6,417 nt of DNA from an uncultured Bacteroidota bacterium (GCA_937893205.1 CALBJU010000085.1:1-6417); one strand, 5' to 3'. Positions 1 to 6,403 are shown, counted from the first letter of the stretch. A program made the numbers and translations. Notes: generated from the letters alone by a model not told the origin.

Positions 1-466
1 CGCCCGATCGCTGTATTGTGAACTCGTTCAGAGCATAGGGGAGCATAAGTTCGCGCTCGGAGTCGAGCTCCGCATGCAGCACGAGACGCTGATCCACGAC
101 ATAGTCACCATTTGTGAGATTTTCAATCCTGCCTACCAGTTCGGCCCCTTCAACATTAGCCAAAAACCCCAGGTGGCCGTGGTTCACCCCGAGAATCGGA
201 ATCTCTCGTGTACCAAGCTCTGCGACCGTATTGAGAAGTGTTCCATCGCCACCAAACGAGAGTATCACATCAGATCGATCAAAGAAATCATCGACGGACT
301 CGGCATGGAATGCTCCTTTTGAAATCAGATCTCGATCCAGCAGTCCTCGCTCGATACTCGGGTGCAGCACAGCCAAATGTGCGCTTTCCTCGAGAAACGA
401 GATGAGGTCGGCTACTGGATTCCAGAGGCCTTCTTTCTGTGTATTTCCTGTTATTCCAAATCGCAT
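1..466 (-). CDS. nadK: NAD kinase (ATP-NAD kinase), N-terminal part, cut by window edge
   Basis: NAD kinase phosphorylates NAD to NADP in the cytoplasm and is the only route to NADP in most bacteria. The reverse strand gives 155 codons from ATG at 466 to the window edge. The family usually has about 280-300 residues, so the C-terminal half lies outside the window. The diagnostic motifs are in order: GGDGT at residues 72-76, whose Asp74 is the family's catalytic residue; GVNHGHLGFL at 93-102; and ALNEF at 145-149, the conserved Asn-Glu that contacts the nucleotide. The N-terminus MRFGITGN is the expected first beta strand. The start is well fixed: an in-frame TGA lies two codons upstream and no other ATG precedes it. 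No clear Shine-Dalgarno sequence is visible. It is transcribed divergently from yifB. Identity is very secure. Confidence 0.96.
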   Translation of the reverse strand, partial: MRFGITGNTQKEGLWNPVADLISFLEESAHLAVLHPSIERGLLDRDLISKGAFHAESVDDFFDRSDVILSFGGDGTLLNTVAELGTREIPILGVNHGHLGFLANVEGAELVGRIENLTNGDYVVDQRLVLHAELDSERELMLPYALNEFTIQRSG

Positions 467-612
467 GCGTCAGTCAGTCAATGGCTGATGTTCACTTGAA
501 CCTGTGCGAGGGAAATCTACGTGTGGAGCGGGCAGCGATCCAATCGCCAAGAGTTATTCGTTGAGTGTTCGAGGGTCTGTAAGGCGGAGATTTTACCCAA
601 CGGTTCCACATC
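467..612. promoter_or_regulatory. Divergent intergenic region between nadK and yifB
   Basis: This 146 bp stretch separates the start codons of two divergent genes, so promoters for both must lie here or within the genes. I could not pick a convincing -35/-10 pair or a Bacteroidota-type TTTG/TAnnTTTG promoter. It holds a short palindrome at 490-501 (GTTCA-CT-TGAAC), a GTCA triple repeat at 469-480, and a purine-rich AAGGCGGAG at 581-589. The last is more than 20 bases upstream of the yifB TTG, too far to be its ribosome binding site. The regulatory role is inferred from gene orientation alone. Confidence 0.4.
490..501. repeat. Short palindrome, possible operator
   Basis: GTTCACTTGAAC is an inverted repeat with 5-base arms (GTTCA/TGAAC) around a 2-base centre, lying 24 bases upstream of the nadK start. 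Its size and symmetry suit a dimeric regulator, but a 10-base match can occur by chance and no regulator is encoded nearby. Confidence 0.25.
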
Positions 613-2094
613 TTGAGTCGAGTTCAGAAGTATTGTCGATTGCTTGGGAGTGCTGCTACTGGATTTGATACCGTGTCGGTAGAAATTGAGATCTCCATTA
701 TCCGGGGAATACCGAGACATACGGTTGTCGGCCTGCCGAATGCCGCGGTCAGAGAGTCACTTGATAGAATTAGAGCGGCTATTCTGGCTGAGGGCCTGGA
801 TTTCCCGCGTGGCGCCATCACCATAAATCTGGCACCGGCCGATGTCCGAAAGGAGGGTACCTCATTTGATCTTCCGATTGCGCTTGGAATATTGGTCGCC
901 AGCGGTACTATCCTCGGGATAGAGAATTTCGAGAAGACTCTCATCATGGGAGAATTGGCCCTGGACGGTAGCGTTCGTCCTGTTCGCGGCATCCTGGCGG
1001 CGCTTAATGGTGCGATGAATCGTGGATGCACCACCTTTATCGTTCCTGAGGGCAATGTGGCAGAAGCCATGGTGTTGGACGGAATTCGAGCCTTCGGCGT
1101 AGCGTCCTTGGGAGAAGCCATTCGTGCTCTGAGTGGGCGTTCGGAGCCGCAAAAAGAGTCACCCCTCCTGAATGGACGGCAAGAGGCACAGTACACCATG
1201 GACTTCGGTGATGTCGTCGGACAGAAGGGAGCAATCAGAGCGATGGAGGTAGCCGCGACGGGTGGACACAATCTGTTGCTGATCGGTCCACCTGGGTGCG
1301 GAAAAACCATGTTGTCCAGAAGACTTCCCTCCATTTTACCCGACTGGACTTCTCAGGAGGCGCTCGATGCGACATGTATCCACTCGCTCCGGGGGCTGGG
1401 GCAGGGTGGCCTGCTCGGAAGCCGACCATTTCGAGCTCCTCATCATTCGGTTTCGATGGCGGGAATGATCGGTGGGGGTAACCCGGTTTTGCCTGGAGAG
1501 GTCTCACTCGCACACGAGGGCGTACTTTTTCTGGATGAGCTGGCAGAATTCTCTAGATCCGTGCTCGAAAGCCTCCGGGAGCCACTGGAGGAGGGATCGG
1601 TCATCATTTCACGAGCTCAGGGTCCGGTCCGCTATCCGGCAAGATTTCAACTCATCGGGGCGATGAATCCGTGCCCATGTGGCTTCTCTGGTGTAGTCGG
1701 AGCATCCTGTACCTGTCATCCGCGTCAGAGAATGCAGTATCGAGGAAAAGTCAGTGGGCCACTGATGGATAGAATCGACATGCAGGTTTTTATGGTTCCG
1801 GTTGATCCAACTCGCGAAAGAAAAGACGCAAGGATGCACTCGGTGGACATAAAAGAACGGGTCCAGAAAGCAAGGGAGCTCTTGGGCGCAAGTCCAATAT
1901 CTACTTCGACCGGAGCACTGCAAGGGGATACCGCGGTCCTGTTGAATCGGGCAGTTGGGAGACTGGGACTCTCCATGCGCGCGATGGAGCGTATTAAAAA
2001 AGTAAGCAAGACCATCGCAGCACTGGACGGCGCAACACTTGCCTCTCCACTTCACCTGTCAGAGGCGCTGCGCTACAGACGAGTCTGGCATTGA
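613..2094 (+). CDS. yifB: YifB/ComM family AAA+ ATPase (Mg-chelatase-like)
   Basis: This 493-residue protein is full length for the YifB/ComM family, whose Gammaproteobacterial member ComM is a hexameric helicase promoting branch migration during natural transformation. In other phyla the role is less well known. Residues 1-170 form the N-terminal ChlI/Lon-protease-like domain, with RGIPRHTVVGLPNAAVRES near 31-49 and INLAPADVRKEG near 71-82. The AAA+ core has Walker A GPPGCGKT (225-232), the RAPHHSVS motif near 274-281, Walker B VLFLDE (304-309) and MNPCPCG (351-357). Cys354, Cys356, Cys366 and Cys368 form a likely metal-binding cluster. GPLMDRIDM follows at 382-390, and the C-terminal Mg-chelatase domain (about 400-493) ends in LSEALRYR. 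The start is TTG: no ATG or GTG start lies between an upstream in-frame TAA (580-582) and codon 1, and the family N-terminus begins here. No strong Shine-Dalgarno sequence is seen. The role in DNA uptake is inferred from the family only. Confidence 0.97.
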   Translation: MSRVQKYCRLLGSAATGFDTVSVEIEISIIRGIPRHTVVGLPNAAVRESLDRIRAAILAEGLDFPRGAITINLAPADVRKEGTSFDLPIALGILVASGTILGIENFEKTLIMGELALDGSVRPVRGILAALNGAMNRGCTTFIVPEGNVAEAMVLDGIRAFGVASLGEAIRALSGRSEPQKESPLLNGRQEAQYTMDFGDVVGQKGAIRAMEVAATGGHNLLLIGPPGCGKTMLSRRLPSILPDWTSQEALDATCIHSLRGLGQGGLLGSRPFRAPHHSVSMAGMIGGGNPVLPGEVSLAHEGVLFLDELAEFSRSVLESLREPLEEGSVIISRAQGPVRYPARFQLIGAMNPCPCGFSGVVGASCTCHPRQRMQYRGKVSGPLMDRIDMQVFMVPVDPTRERKDARMHSVDIKERVQKARELLGASPISTSTGALQGDTAVLLNRAVGRLGLSMRAMERIKKVSKTIAALDGATLASPLHLSEALRYRRVWH

Positions 2095-2511
2095 CTACGG
2101 GTTAAATCTGGTCGCTGATGACTGATCTGTTGCCATAAGAAAGCGCAGGTTCAGCGCCCTCGCGGCACTGGCAACCGTCGCGAGATGTTTGATCTGCGAA
2201 TTTTCATCGGCTCGAAGAACGAGAACAGTCCTTCCATCGAGCGACTGCTGAATGGCATTGATGAGACCATCTCTGCTAACCTGTTGCTGCTCAACAAAGA
2301 ACGTCCCACTACTCGTAATTGCGACAGATATGTACTGACTCGTCGTAGGCGCAGCGGCCTGTGTCCGTGGCAATGTCACTTCAATTCCGAACTGCGGAAT
2401 AAAGCTACTTGTCAGGAGGAAAAATATCAGCAGCAGGAATACAATATCAGCAAGGCCCGCCTGACTGAACGTTTTCAACGGAGTTCGCTGAGTGGTAAAG
2501 TTGAGAGACAT
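2095..2511 (-). CDS. exbD: ExbD/TolR family proton-channel subunit
   Basis: ExbD/TolR proteins are single-pass inner-membrane subunits that, with ExbB/TolQ, turn the proton gradient into mechanical work on TonB, TolA or similar partners. The 138-residue length is typical. A short cytoplasmic N-terminus (1-18) precedes one membrane segment at about 21-38. Asp22 in LADIVFLLLIFFLL is the conserved proton-carrying aspartate. The periplasmic domain (about 42-138) begins with the usual GIEVTLPR segment and has the family's VLVLRADEN strand near 96-103. It lies 5 bp after exbB, so the two are surely co-transcribed; no strong Shine-Dalgarno sequence is visible. It is the last gene of the operon, and its TAG abuts the yifB stop codon. 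Whether it serves a TonB-like, Tol-like or other partner cannot be told from the sequence. Confidence 0.95.
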   Translation of the reverse strand: MSLNFTTQRTPLKTFSQAGLADIVFLLLIFFLLTSSFIPQFGIEVTLPRTQAAAPTTSQYISVAITSSGTFFVEQQQVSRDGLINAIQQSLDGRTVLVLRADENSQIKHLATVASAARALNLRFLMATDQSSATRFNP

Positions 2512-2516
2512 CGATT

Positions 2517-3260
2517 CTAGAAGCTGTTTCCGTAACCGGAAGGTTGTGGAGAGGATTCCGACGCTGGTGTCTGGAGCAGATCAATAAACTCGGTAGCGGA
2601 CTGCTCCATGTCATTGACGAGACGATTGATGCGACTCAGCAAGAAATTGTAGAGGAAGAATGCCAAAATCCCAACAATCAATCCGGCGGCGGTCGAGACG
2701 AGGGCCTCCCAGATTCCTCCTGCAAGAACACTCGGATTAACATTTCCCTGAAGACTCTGTATCTGCTGGAACGCTTCGATCATTCCTGTGACGGTGCCGA
2801 GAAAGCCTAGCATGGGTGCGATACCAGCTATGCTCGCCAGAATGTCCATCCTGCGCTCGAGCTCGAACGCCTCGTGTTTTCCCGCTGCATTTACGGCGTC
2901 CTGGATTTCAGAGATGGGTCTTCCCAGACGCTCCAGGCCGTGCGCCAGAATTCGAGTAAGAGGCTTGGCCTGCACCTCGCAATAAGCTTGGGCTCCGTGG
3001 ATATTTCCGCTGTTCACGTACTCCCGGATGCGAGCCATGATCTCCACCTTGTTTGTCTCCGCGCGTCGGAGGGTTAACATTCTCTCGACGAACAAATAGA
3101 TAGTGAGGAGGGAAAGGAGGAGGATCGGAATCATGATCCAGCCAGCCTGCATGATTATATCCAGCTGGCTGACTACGGCCGTGTCCGACACGGCTTGGAG
3201 ACTGTCGATATCGGTCGTGTTGATATCCTGAAGCACTTGAAGCCTCGTCATATGGTTCAT
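2517..3260 (-). CDS. exbB: ExbB/TolQ/MotA family proton-channel protein
   Basis: ExbB/TolQ forms the oligomeric ring around the ExbD dimer in the inner membrane. At 247 residues it is normal for the Bacteroidota form, which has an N-terminal periplasmic extension (here about 1-37). TM1 lies at about 40-58 (WIMIPILLLSLLTIYLFVER). A cytoplasmic loop of about 80 residues follows, then TM2 at about 141-163 with the signature APMLGFLGTVTGMI (148-161), and TM3 at about 184-207 with the signature EALVSTAAGLIVGI. The Ser/Thr residues in these two helices line the proton path in known structures. The start is ATG at 3260; a second in-frame ATG at 3251 (residue 4) is also possible. The leader is AT-rich with no Shine-Dalgarno sequence. 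It is 21 bp after the SPOR gene and 5 bp before exbD. The channel role is secure; the driven partner is unknown. Confidence 0.96.
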   Translation of the reverse strand: MNHMTRLQVLQDINTTDIDSLQAVSDTAVVSQLDIIMQAGWIMIPILLLSLLTIYLFVERMLTLRRAETNKVEIMARIREYVNSGNIHGAQAYCEVQAKPLTRILAHGLERLGRPISEIQDAVNAAGKHEAFELERRMDILASIAGIAPMLGFLGTVTGMIEAFQQIQSLQGNVNPSVLAGGIWEALVSTAAGLIVGILAFFLYNFLLSRINRLVNDMEQSATEFIDLLQTPASESSPQPSGYGNSF

Positions 3261-3281
3261 TCGAAAGATTAAAAGATTGTT

Positions 3282-4382
3282 CTAGCGTATCCGAAAAACC
3301 CAAGCTCCATCGGGCAATTGCCCTTGCATGGACTCGAGAGCTTCTACCGCTGAATTAACGGTCGGGAAGATCCCCACCCCCATGCGATAACGAGTGACCT
3401 CGTCGGTCTGGTATTCGAGGACACCCAGGGGTAGCCCTAAAGACGAATATGAATTAATGGAGCTTCGGGCCTGTGCTCGGGTCAGGTGAGATCCCACCAT
3501 TAAGGTATAGCCGTTGGTGTCTCGTGTGAAGGTATTCCCCGGGGTATCATCGACGGAGGCTACGGTAACGGGTGGGTCCAAGGCTACCTGTACTTGCTCT
3601 GAGGGATCATCGTTCGCATTGTCGTTCTCGCTTCCAGCATCAAGAGAGGATGGGGTCTCATCTACACCTTCTGCAGGAGTTGCAGGAGTTGCCGTGGCTG
3701 AGATCACTTCCTGGTCGGGAACGATGTCAGAATTGGTAGACTGAAACGCAAACACGTAGATCAGGGTGGAAATCACAACTAAACCGATAAATGACCCAAT
3801 CATCAGGGCGGCTCGGGGGTTGCTCTGTGGCCGGCGGTTAGGGGTGCGCGATCGGAGAGCTTTCTTCGTTTCAGCTATAGTGTCAGCCTCAGCCTCAGTC
3901 TCAGTCTCTTTCTCCTTGTCAGTCTCAACCGGGGCCTCCGCCTCTGACTCATCCGCGGCTTCAACTTCTGCCTCTGCGTGTTCCTCGCCCGCGGCTTCCA
4001 CCTCGGAAACGACAGCTTCCCGCACTTCTGGGTCCGCTACTACAGCTGCCGGCGCTGTTTTGGGTTCCACATCCGGTTCAGAATCGGCGGCTTCGGGCTC
4101 CGCTGGAATCGTAGCGACTGGTTCGGGAGTGGTTTCGAGAGGCTTAGAGAATCCTGGAATGGGTGGGAGGAGATTCGCTAGCGCCAATCCGTCATCCGGA
4201 GTAAATATGGCACCGGCTTTTCTCTGATGGAAGGTTCCAAGACCTGAAATGTCACTCGACCCCGAACGGCCAAAATCATCGACAATGTCCTGAATCCACT
4301 CCTGAGCGATCCGCTCAGATTGCTCTTTGGTGAGCTCGTTTTCCTCCAGAAGGAGATTGCTGAGAGAGATGAGTTCTCGCAT
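3282..4382 (-). CDS. Inner-membrane SPOR-domain protein with N-terminal HU-like domain
   Basis: The 366-residue protein has five parts. Residues about 1-80 resemble the second CCDC81-type bacterial HU domain: a helical pair (LTKEQSERIAQEWIQDIVDD), then DISGLGTF and GAIFTPDD. A Glu/Ala/Pro-rich acidic linker spans about 83-172. A basic stretch (177-190, RSRTPNRRPQSNPR) precedes a single membrane helix at 191-213, so by the positive-inside rule the HU-like end is cytoplasmic. A polar Thr/Asp/Ser linker follows to about 288. A C-terminal SPOR domain (about 290-366) starts GYTLMVGSHLTRAQA and has RYRMGVGIFPTVNSA. SPOR domains bind glycan strands lacking stem peptides at division sites, so a septal location is plausible. 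The start is supported by GAGGG at 4392-4396, 9 bases upstream and overlapping the end of the preceding gene. It lies 5 bp after the HU mini-gene and 21 bp before exbB. SPOR and topology calls are firm; DNA binding is unproven. Confidence 0.87.
   Translation of the reverse strand: MRELISLSNLLLEENELTKEQSERIAQEWIQDIVDDFGRSGSSDISGLGTFHQRKAGAIFTPDDGLALANLLPPIPGFSKPLETTPEPVATIPAEPEAADSEPDVEPKTAPAAVVADPEVREAVVSEVEAAGEEHAEAEVEAADESEAEAPVETDKEKETETEAEADTIAETKKALRSRTPNRRPQSNPRAALMIGSFIGLVVISTLIYVFAFQSTNSDIVPDQEVISATATPATPAEGVDETPSSLDAGSENDNANDDPSEQVQVALDPPVTVASVDDTPGNTFTRDTNGYTLMVGSHLTRAQARSSINSYSSLGLPLGVLEYQTDEVTRYRMGVGIFPTVNSAVEALESMQGQLPDGAWVFRIR
3883..3906. repeat. Hexanucleotide tandem repeat in the acidic linker
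   Basis: Four perfect-register hexamers, TCAGCC twice then TCAGTC twice, lie within the SPOR gene and continue less regularly on both sides. On the coding strand they give alternating Glu-Thr and Glu-Ala pairs (part of ETETEAEAD, residues about 159-167). Because the unit is six bases, gain or loss of copies would keep the reading frame and only change linker length. Confidence 0.7.
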
Positions 4383-4387
4383 AAGCT

Positions 4388-4588
4388 CTAGCCCTCGTCC
4401 TGGCTACTGGAATCACGGGTAAGCACAAACGCCACACGTGGTGCATGCCATGTCGATCCTTTTTTTTTACTTTCCCGTCGAGCCGCGATGTCTTGAGCCT
4501 TCAGGATTCCCAAACCGGGCAGATCCACGTCTCGACCAGAGAGGAGGGCCTTAGAAATGATGCGACCAATGGTATTCTTATTGTCCAA
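4388..4588 (-). CDS. Small HU-like protein, candidate detached first CCDC81-type HU domain
   Basis: This 66-residue protein begins at TTG (4588). An in-frame TAG lies four codons upstream and there is no ATG in the frame, so TTG is the only standard start. AGGA at 4596-4599, 7 bases upstream, supports it. The pattern is IISKALLSGRDVDLPGLGILKAQDIAARR (residues 10-38), then a Lys-rich turn and HAPRVAFVL (48-56). It matches the strand-turn-strand core of HU/IHF proteins (compare GxxVxLxGFGTF...AAR) and ends in the P-x-x-x-F edge typical of the CCDC81-bacterial HU type. It is shorter than true HU (about 90 residues) and lacks most of the N-terminal helical pair. In Bacteroidota this domain usually precedes a second HU-like domain in one SPOR protein; here that second domain starts the next gene, 5 bp away. 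Coupled expression is likely. A nine-A run (4460-4468 on the reverse strand) sits inside it. The gene call is moderately sure; DNA binding is speculative. Confidence 0.62.
   Translation of the reverse strand: MDNKNTIGRIISKALLSGRDVDLPGLGILKAQDIAARRESKKKGSTWHAPRVAFVLTRDSSSQDEG
4392..4396 (-). promoter_or_regulatory. Ribosome binding site of the SPOR gene inside the preceding gene
   Basis: GAGGG on the reverse strand lies 9 bases before the SPOR ATG at 4382 and within the last codons of the HU-like mini-gene, whose TAG falls between the two. This arrangement favours translational coupling of the two genes. Confidence 0.55.
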
Positions 4589-4666
4589 AAGGGTGTCCTA
4601 GAGTGACGTTCTGAGCCTGGCAGAAAAGCTGGGTGAAAGATAAGTGCAAGGATACATTATTGTCGG
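4589..4666 (-). other. 78 bp gap between the barrel gene and the HU-SPOR-ExbBD cluster
   Basis: This is the only sizeable gap in the minus-strand block. I see no GC-rich hairpin followed by a T run, so no intrinsic terminator is evident after the barrel gene. On the reverse strand a TATCTTTC sequence resembles the Bacteroidota -7 box (TAnnTTTG) with one mismatch, but no TTTG box lies at the usual distance upstream. Whether the barrel is co-transcribed with the four downstream genes therefore stays open. Confidence 0.35.
4596..4599 (-). promoter_or_regulatory. Ribosome binding site deciding the TTG start of the HU-like mini-gene
   Basis: AGGA on the reverse strand, 7 bases before TTG at 4588, is one of the better-placed Shine-Dalgarno matches in the window. 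It overlaps the in-frame TAG that closes the upstream frame. It supports translation from a non-ATG start. Confidence 0.5.
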
Positions 4667-6403
4667 TTACCAGCGATAGCGTGCTCCCAGATAGAATGCA
4701 TTCGATTCAAATTCGTACGCGTCCCAAAACTTGGGTCCGGATCCTAAATTCCGGATTCCGGCCGTGAAGCCGTAATTGTCGTGAAAGAAATACGAGCCAC
4801 TGAGATGGACATTTGTCATCGCAGGTACCTTATTGGTCGCACCGATGTCCATCGTTCTTGAAGCTTCGTGTTCAACGCGTAGCCTCATTTCGAGATCACC
4901 GTCCATCATGCCAGCCACAACGAATCCCCCGATGATCAAGGGAGACAGGTACGGCACATCCATATTTGTAGAAGACACACTGGCATTTCGGGTGGTAAAA
5001 TCTACTCCGGCCTGAATACCAGGGCTGAATATCACGGATATATCACCGGTTGCGTAGTATTCGTCGGTAGCCGCGTATCCCAAGGCAGAGTAACCTGCGA
5101 GATAGCCGCGAACGGAAACATCGCTTTGGACCGGATATCTGAAATACGGTCGGTCTCGCCAGCCCGCCCTGGCGGAAGCGCTGAATAGCTCGGTCTGCAC
5201 ACGAATTCCGACGTTGGCATCGATAGATGTCAAGGACGGAAGCAGAGATGGTTCGTCCATCAAGAAGGGTGAAAGCATCATGACATCTTTCATTAGCGAT
5301 CCGTCGAGGTTCGGACTCGTCCCCGCATCAAGCTGGACAGACGAAGAAAGAAAATAGGTTGCTCGAAGCACCGGCGCGAAATAGGAGAGGGAGCGTGATT
5401 GGGGACTTGCACCCTGAGGCTCTGAGCTGAATCCGAGGACGGCTCCTCCGATTAGGAGCTCCATTTTGCTAGAATACAGATATCGAAGAGCTACTTGTAC
5501 CAGCCCGGATTTTACGGTCGTACCCGGAAACGAATTTTCATCCAGCCCTGAAGACGTTCCGTGTCCACTGATGTCAATACTTCCATCGCGGACGGGTATT
5601 GAGAGCAACGCCGCCACATTTATGAATCCTTCGTCGGAATCGGTGGACGGGTCAATTCTCAACGCTGGATCGAACACCTGGGTGTCCATGTGAGATCGTC
5701 CGGCGGTCACCGATGAACGTAACGTAACTCGAGAGCCCGGGGATGAATTGAGTGAAAGTGTGCCGTCAAAGCCCGAAAATCTTCGCTTAGGAGATATTTT
5801 CGATAAAACGCCGGGGGTAGGTGTTGCGCCAAAAAGCCTGTAAGAACGGCTAAACGCACTTCCGGAAACACCAATCGTAACGGGCCCCGCTCTCCTTTCC
5901 AGCTCGAGAGAACCGTCAAATATATTCCGGCCAGAGTTTACTGATTGTCCTCCTACCGTCACGTCGTGCCCATCCGTCCCAAAATACCGGCCACGTAGAA
6001 GGGCAGTGGTCTTTTCACTCGATAGAAGCGTAACGTCAGCAGAGACAGACCGGTCCAGATACCGCCCGGCTGATACATCAATTACTCCGGATAAGGGCAG
6101 CCTTCTGGAAATCGCGGCGACATCTGGTGGCTCCGGGGCGACGAGAGGACTGGGAGGCAGGTCCGCGCTGGGTTGTTTGTAGGCCTCTGTGAAGGGACGC
6201 CGATCCGGAGATATATCCGGCACACGCGGCGGTGGGTTAAATCCGACAATGGGTTGGCGCCGCAGGTTCGGAAAAATAATGCTGAGATTACCCGTGATCT
6301 CGATTTCTCTGGGCACCAGGTCCGGAAGAATCACATCCTGACGCGCATGGGCCAGACCGGCAAACGTCATCAAGACCAGCAATGAGAGACAAAATCTGTT
6401 CAT
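4667..6403 (-). CDS. Plugless TonB-receptor-like outer-membrane beta-barrel protein
   Basis: The 578-residue precursor has a clear Sec signal peptide: MNR, a hydrophobic core to about residue 17, then AHA with cleavage likely after Ala20. Residues about 21-105 form a non-barrel arm rich in Pro and Arg (GFNPPPRVPDISPDRRPF near 54-71, then PPSP and PEPP). From about residue 105 to the end, alternating polar and hydrophobic residues with many Gly, Ser and aromatic residues indicate transmembrane beta strands. The last 50 residues resemble the end of TonB-dependent receptors: IRNLGSGPKFWDAYEF, then a closing strand FYLGARYRW ending in aromatic Trp, the usual signal for barrel insertion. No plug domain and no CarboxypepD-like or STN domain is seen, and the protein is shorter than most such receptors (700-1000 residues). 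No Shine-Dalgarno sequence precedes the ATG at 6403. Ligand and function are unknown; position ahead of an ExbBD cluster suggests an envelope role. Confidence 0.82.
   Translation of the reverse strand: MNRFCLSLLVLMTFAGLAHARQDVILPDLVPREIEITGNLSIIFPNLRRQPIVGFNPPPRVPDISPDRRPFTEAYKQPSADLPPSPLVAPEPPDVAAISRRLPLSGVIDVSAGRYLDRSVSADVTLLSSEKTTALLRGRYFGTDGHDVTVGGQSVNSGRNIFDGSLELERRAGPVTIGVSGSAFSRSYRLFGATPTPGVLSKISPKRRFSGFDGTLSLNSSPGSRVTLRSSVTAGRSHMDTQVFDPALRIDPSTDSDEGFINVAALLSIPVRDGSIDISGHGTSSGLDENSFPGTTVKSGLVQVALRYLYSSKMELLIGGAVLGFSSEPQGASPQSRSLSYFAPVLRATYFLSSSVQLDAGTSPNLDGSLMKDVMMLSPFLMDEPSLLPSLTSIDANVGIRVQTELFSASARAGWRDRPYFRYPVQSDVSVRGYLAGYSALGYAATDEYYATGDISVIFSPGIQAGVDFTTRNASVSSTNMDVPYLSPLIIGGFVVAGMMDGDLEMRLRVEHEASRTMDIGATNKVPAMTNVHLSGSYFFHDNYGFTAGIRNLGSGPKFWDAYEFESNAFYLGARYRW

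Noticed and set aside
74..488. Two plus-strand frames (74-322 and 114-488) at the left end
   Set aside because: They are antisense to nadK, whose GGDGT and Asn-Glu motifs fix the real strand and frame. Neither shows a recognisable domain.
624..1334. 236-codon open frame on the minus strand inside yifB
   Set aside because: It is antisense to a complete and well-conserved yifB. Its translation shows no domain, only the Ser/Pro/Arg-rich makeup typical of a shadow frame.
2076..2087. CAGACGAGTCTG as an intrinsic terminator at the yifB/exbD junction
   Set aside because: The arms are only 5 bases with a 2-base centre (a 4-base stem if a normal loop is allowed) and no T run follows on either strand.
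3766..4227. 153-codon Ser/Ala-rich plus-strand frame resembling a low-complexity surface protein
   Set aside because: It is the antisense image of the Glu-rich acidic linker of the SPOR gene: repeated Glu/Ala codons read backwards give Ser/Ala repeats.
4388..4588. Slippage at the A9 tract as a way to fuse the HU mini-protein to the SPOR protein
   Set aside because: The SPOR frame contains a TAG at 4404-4406 between the tract and the SPOR ATG, so a shifted ribosome could not continue into the SPOR protein.
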